The notes below the pieces were generated by a model. The model made no database searches. It worked only from the letters and a program-made list of their open reading frames with translations, and was not told where the DNA came from. Positions 16,290 to 19,401 of a stretch of DNA of 19,401 nt are shown here, piece after piece (position 1 is the stretch's first letter; each line of letters begins with the position of its first letter). The stretch comes from Prolixibacteraceae bacterium (GTDB lineage Bacteria; Bacteroidota; Bacteroidia; Bacteroidales; Prolixibacteraceae): contig DPRM01000091.1 of NCBI GenBank assembly GCA_003537645.1, positions 3,848 to 23,248 on the forward strand. The letters run 5' to 3'. Position numbers and translations under genes: made by a program.

Positions 16290-17162
16290 ATGAATCAGGT
16301 TCAGAAATATAGCTATAATCTGGTTGAGTCCAGTCTGTTCCGTTATTTTATACTTTTTCTGATTATTGCTTCTGGAGTTATTGTTGGGCTCGAAACCTAC
16401 CCGTCGGTAAACATGCAGTATTCCGACCTGTTTTTCGTGATCGATAAGGTAATAATCTATATTTTCCTGATTGAAATAATTCTAAAGATGCTTGCCAAAG
16501 GATCGAAACCCTGGGAATATTTCTACGATCCCTGGAATGTTTTCGATTTCATAATTGTTACGGTTTGTTTTATCCCCGGCGTCGATACCCATTTTGTAGC
16601 TGTTCTACGAATGGCCCGTATTTTAAGGGTTTTCAGGATAATTTCTATTTTTCCTAAATTGCAGATTCTGGTGAATGCTCTTCTTAAAAGCATTCCTTCG
16701 ATGGGCTATGTAGTTGTTCTACTGCTTCTTGTATTTTATATTTATGCGGTTTTGGGCAGTTTTATCTTTGCTGAAAGAGACCCGGTACACTTTGGTTCAT
16801 TGCACCTTAGCATGATTACCTTGTTCAAAGTACTGACACTTGAAGGATGGACTGATATACTGAATATTCAAATTTACGGCTCTATTGAACCTAACGCGGA
16901 ATTTACAACAGAAGCTGTATCATATTGGTCATTGGCATATTTCATCTCATTCATCCTGCTTGGGGCAATGATTATTATGAACCTTTTTATTGGAGTGATT
17001 ATGAATAGTATGCAGGAAAGCCATGCAGAACTCGAGAAAAATCTTTTACAAAAGCAAATGGCCGAATCAGGCGCTCAAGGGGTGGTGAAGAATCTGGAAT
17101 TAAAGATTGATGAGTTAAAAAAAGAGATGCAGAAATTAAGTGAATTTTTAAACAAACAATAA
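16290..17162 (+). CDS. Single-domain voltage-gated cation channel, predicted Ca2+-selective
   Basis: A 290-residue protein with the one-repeat (6TM) layout of bacterial Nav/Cav channels: S1 about 16-34, S2 47-68, S3 84-95, S4 about 103-121, S5 136-160, pore helix 170-183, S6 212-240. S4 carries R107, R110, R113 and R116 at every third residue. The selectivity filter is T183-L-E-G-W-T-D189. Sodium-selective bacterial channels have TLESW; Gly at the fourth position and Asp at the seventh resemble CavMr and domain I of eukaryotic Cav channels (from memory). The C-terminus from about 262 is a coiled coil (NLELKIDELKKEMQKLSEFL) for tetramer assembly. Inner membrane. Packed 2 bp after DedA and 1 bp before TerC. 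Confidence 0.9.
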   Translation: MNQVQKYSYNLVESSLFRYFILFLIIASGVIVGLETYPSVNMQYSDLFFVIDKVIIYIFLIEIILKMLAKGSKPWEYFYDPWNVFDFIIVTVCFIPGVDTHFVAVLRMARILRVFRIISIFPKLQILVNALLKSIPSMGYVVVLLLLVFYIYAVLGSFIFAERDPVHFGSLHLSMITLFKVLTLEGWTDILNIQIYGSIEPNAEFTTEAVSYWSLAYFISFILLGAMIIMNLFIGVIMNSMQESHAELEKNLLQKQMAESGAQGVVKNLELKIDELKKEMQKLSEFLNKQ

Positions 17163-17163
17163 A

Positions 17164-18087
17164 ATGGAAAACTCAATTGCATTATGGGTAGGCTTCAATG
17201 CCTTTGTTTTAGTGATGCTTGCGCTTGATCTGGGCGTATTTCATCGTAAATCGCACGAGATAAAATTCAGGGAAGCCATAACATGGAGCGCCGTTTGGAT
17301 TGCTTTGGCATTGATTTTTAATGTCGGGATATGGTACTATTTTGGTGAGGTAAAAGCCATCGAATTTTTAACGGGTTACCTCGTCGAAAAATCGCTGAGT
17401 GTTGATAATATCTTTGTTTTTGTGCTTATTTTCAGCGCTTTTCAGGTTCCGGCACAATACCAGCACAGGGTGCTTTTTTGGGGCGTTTTTGGCGCATTGA
17501 TAATGAGGGCTATCTTCATTTTTGCCGGAATTTCGCTCATTACCAAGTTTCACTGGATAATTTATGTTTTTGGAGCCTTCCTGATATTTACCGGTTATAA
17601 AATAGCACGCGACGAAGGCACAAAAATCAATATCTCCGAAAGTCCTGTCCTGAAATTCATCCGGAAGTATATACCTGTAACCAACGAATTTTCCGGATCG
17701 AAGTTTTTGATCAAACTAAACAGTAAATGGCATGCTACGCCATTGATGCTTGTGCTTGTATTGGTAGAAACCACCGACCTTATCTTTGCGGTCGATTCTA
17801 TTCCGGCTATTCTGGCAATTACCAGCGATCCGTTCATTGTCTATACCTCGAATGTTTTTGCTATTTTGGGATTGCGTTCGCTTTATTTTGCGCTGGCTGG
17901 TTCGCTCAAGTACTTTACCTACCTGCATTACGGTCTGGCTGCAATACTTGTGTTCGTTGGTATAAAAATGTTGATTTCCGATTTCTATAAGTTCGATCCG
18001 TTTGTTTCACTGGGCATTATTACTATGATTCTTGGTGCCAGCGTTGCCGCATCGTTTATCTGGAAAAAGCAATCAAGCGAAGTCTGA
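17164..18087 (+). CDS. TerC/Alx-family integral membrane protein (predicted Mn2+ exporter)
   Basis: A 307-residue protein with about nine membrane helices. It carries the TerC family motifs: acidic membrane residues in LVEKSLSVDNIFVF (about 73-86) and VETTDLIFAVDSIPAI (201-216), and a cytosolic loop at about 150-190. It is long, as in the Alx/YgdQ-like branch. Members export Mn2+, load secreted metalloproteins, or respond to alkaline pH; tellurite resistance is historical naming. It starts 1 bp after the channel stop, so it is the last gene of the DedA-channel-TerC operon. Confidence 0.93.
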   Translation: MENSIALWVGFNAFVLVMLALDLGVFHRKSHEIKFREAITWSAVWIALALIFNVGIWYYFGEVKAIEFLTGYLVEKSLSVDNIFVFVLIFSAFQVPAQYQHRVLFWGVFGALIMRAIFIFAGISLITKFHWIIYVFGAFLIFTGYKIARDEGTKINISESPVLKFIRKYIPVTNEFSGSKFLIKLNSKWHATPLMLVLVLVETTDLIFAVDSIPAILAITSDPFIVYTSNVFAILGLRSLYFALAGSLKYFTYLHYGLAAILVFVGIKMLISDFYKFDPFVSLGIITMILGASVAASFIWKKQSSEV

Positions 18088-18125
18088 CTATTAATATCTA
18101 ATTATATGAATATCCGCAATAATAC

Positions 18126-18256
18126 CCAATGTCATAAAAGTCATTCAATTGTAATTTGGTCGTCATGCAATTGTCAGGAAATGACCACATAATGACAATA
18201 AATGACCACAACTGACTGATCTAAAATGCGTAATAGATATATAAGCGGTCAATCAT
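18126..18256. repeat. Phased GTCA/TGAC box array, copy B
   Basis: GTCA boxes start at 18131, 18140, 18162 and 18173 (with a GTAA variant at 18151), then TGAC boxes in the opposite sense at 18182, 18193, 18203 and 18213. Every step is 9-11 bp. The first 27 bases and the last 11 match copy A at 5888-5996 exactly; the middle has one or more extra helical-turn units. It lies between the TerC stop and the hydrogenase promoter, ending about 55 bp before the predicted -33. Confidence 0.7.
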
Positions 18257-18299
18257 TTATAATTATTACCTCAATTTAAAATTAAGTTTATACCGACAC

Positions 18300-18370
18300 T
18301 GCCATTCCAATTTTCGGGTGCATCAAAAGCGGCCTATCTTTGCCGGTGCATTTAAAAAATTGGAATGGCA
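18300..18370. repeat. Perfect 15-bp inverted repeat spanning the hydrogenase promoter and start codon
   Basis: Left arm TGCCATTCCAATTTT (18300-18314), right arm AAAATTGGAATGGCA (18356-18370), 41 bp apart. The right arm contains the ATG at 18365-18367; the left arm ends in the predicted -33 element. Inside, GGTGCAT occurs twice as a direct repeat. Confidence 0.8.
18311..18342 (+). promoter_or_regulatory. Predicted Bacteroidota promoter of the [FeFe] hydrogenase gene
   Basis: TTTT (18311-18314), 20 bp, then TATCTTTG (18335-18342), an exact TAnnTTTG -7. RNA would begin near 18349, about 16 nt before the ATG. Spacing is ideal; the -33 matches 3 of 4. Confidence 0.5.
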
Positions 18371-19401
18371 TATTTAAACAATACCATGATTATTCGTCGG
18401 CAACTGGTTCGAAAAGTTGTCCGATTATTTAATGACGGCAGGTTAATTGAAGGAATCGATCGAATTCCCCTGGAAATGTCGCCCCGCGAAATAAGCGCTC
18501 AGCGCCGCTGTTGTATTTACAAGGAACGCGCTGTGGTCAGGTACAAACTGATGCCCATTTTGGGATTGGGCATTGAAGAAGAGCAGGATGAACTGACACC
18601 GCTGTCGGAATTTGCCCGAATGGCGATCGAAAGGCCAAATCCTTCGAAGAAAGTTCTGACTGTAGTTGACGAAGCTTGTACCTCGTGCGTAAAAACCAAT
18701 TACATCGTAACCAATATTTGCAGAGGCTGTGTTGCCAGTCCGTGTATTATGAACTGCCCGAAAAATGCCATTCGCTTCAATGCTTCGGGAGCTGCCGAAA
18801 TAAAACCTGATAAATGTGTGAACTGCGGATTGTGTAAGGAAGCCTGTCCGTATCATGCCATTGTTTATGTGCCCATTCCGTGCGAAGAAGTTTGCCCGGT
18901 AAATGCCATTACCAAAAACGAGCATGGCATTGAGCATATCGACGAAAGCAAATGTATTTACTGCGGACGCTGCCAGAATGCCTGTCCATTCGGCTCTATT
19001 TACGAAATTTCAAACCTGATTGACGTTTTGAAAAGTATTCAGCAAAAGCAGGAAACCATTGCTTTGGTTGCCCCCGCTTTGTTCGGGCAATACGATGTTC
19101 ATCCGGCCAAAGTGATGAAAGCAATTGAAAATATTGGATTTAGCAAAGTAGTTGAAGTTGCCCGGGGTGCAGAATTGACTACCAAATATGAAGCCGAAGA
19201 GCTGGAACACCGGCTGGGAGAAGGCGCTCCGTTTATGACTACCTCCTGTTGCCCCTCGTATGTTGAATTGACAAAAAAACATATTGAAGGCCTGAAACCT
19301 TATGTTTCTGATACTGGTTCGCCGATGCATTATTCGGCAGCCACCACTAAAATGCAGTATCCTGAAGCCAAAACTGTATTTATTGGGCCTTGCGTTGCCA
19401 A
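18365..19401 (+). CDS. Monomeric [FeFe] hydrogenase, group B1 type, partial
   Basis: An open frame from ATG 18365 to the right edge (345 codons seen, C-terminus missing). The N-terminus (NNTMIIRRQLVRKV, then DRIPLEM) is typical of the FeFe_hydrog_B1 family. Cys-rich regions follow: C119-x2-C122-x4-C127-x3-C131, then two ferredoxin-type sites C151-x2-C154-x2-C157-x3-C161 and C197-x2-C200-x2-C203-x3-C207, with C173 and C177 between. The H-cluster domain starts at about 230: motif L1 is TTSC295CPSY and the start of L2 is GPC343VA, the group B form rather than the group A MPC. It should interconvert protons and H2 with ferredoxin as the likely partner, in the cytosol. A later ATG at 18386 is possible but less likely. 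Confidence 0.9.
   Translation, partial: MAYLNNTMIIRRQLVRKVVRLFNDGRLIEGIDRIPLEMSPREISAQRRCCIYKERAVVRYKLMPILGLGIEEEQDELTPLSEFARMAIERPNPSKKVLTVVDEACTSCVKTNYIVTNICRGCVASPCIMNCPKNAIRFNASGAAEIKPDKCVNCGLCKEACPYHAIVYVPIPCEEVCPVNAITKNEHGIEHIDESKCIYCGRCQNACPFGSIYEISNLIDVLKSIQQKQETIALVAPALFGQYDVHPAKVMKAIENIGFSKVVEVARGAELTTKYEAEELEHRLGEGAPFMTTSCCPSYVELTKKHIEGLKPYVSDTGSPMHYSAATTKMQYPEAKTVFIGPCVA

Noticed and set aside
16290..17162. Assignment as a NaChBac-type sodium channel
   Set aside because: The filter is TLEGWTD, not TLESW, so Na+ selectivity is not the best prediction.

Overview
The window looks like chromosome of an anaerobic or facultative Bacteroidota, probably a Bacteroidales/Marinilabiliales-type lineage (inference). 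The evidence: a cell-surface protein ending in a type IX secretion (T9SS) sorting domain, SGSG-repeat DUF2807 proteins, outer-membrane barrel proteins ending in Phe, a GH125 mannosidase, a group B [FeFe] hydrogenase, promoters matching the Bacteroidota -7 consensus TAnnTTTG, and an almost complete lack of Shine-Dalgarno sequences. No tRNA, rRNA, CRISPR array, transposase or phage gene is visible.

Layout. 1-2624 (minus): a RimK-type ATP-grasp ligase with an N-terminal retropepsin-like domain (cut by the left edge), a YkgJ-type Cys-cluster protein and an EamA transporter. 2935-3660 (plus): an exported 1-Cys peroxiredoxin with its own terminator. 3786-5738 (minus): two small outer-membrane barrel candidates and a DUF2807 lipoprotein. 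5739-6192: a 454-bp non-coding stretch with a predicted ECF promoter, a phased array of GTCA/TGAC boxes and a terminator. 6193-8373 (minus): an ECF sigma factor, a membrane anti-sigma candidate and a DUF4097-like exported protein. 8530-9966 (plus): a GH125 alpha-mannosidase. 10062-12320 (minus): a VIT-vWA surface protein. 12489-15370 (minus): a TldD/TldE pair. 15628-18087 (plus): a tight three-gene membrane operon of DedA, a voltage-gated cation channel and TerC. 18365 to the right edge (plus): a monomeric group B1-type [FeFe] hydrogenase.

How the parts may work together. The ECF sigma gene and the DUF2807 gene carry the same promoter-like string, ATTGCAACC-N16-GTC, which suggests one autoregulated envelope regulon. 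The TldD/TldE pair has a Tat-like leader only on TldD, consistent with export as a folded heterodimer. The channel has a TLEGWTD selectivity filter like domain I of eukaryotic Ca channels, so the DedA-channel-TerC operon may couple Ca2+, Mn2+ and pH or membrane homeostasis. A homologous block of about 110-130 bp, with GTCA boxes every 9-11 bp in inverted halves, lies upstream of both the DUF2807 promoter and the hydrogenase promoter. The hydrogenase start region is also spanned by a perfect 15-bp inverted repeat enclosing its -7 box.
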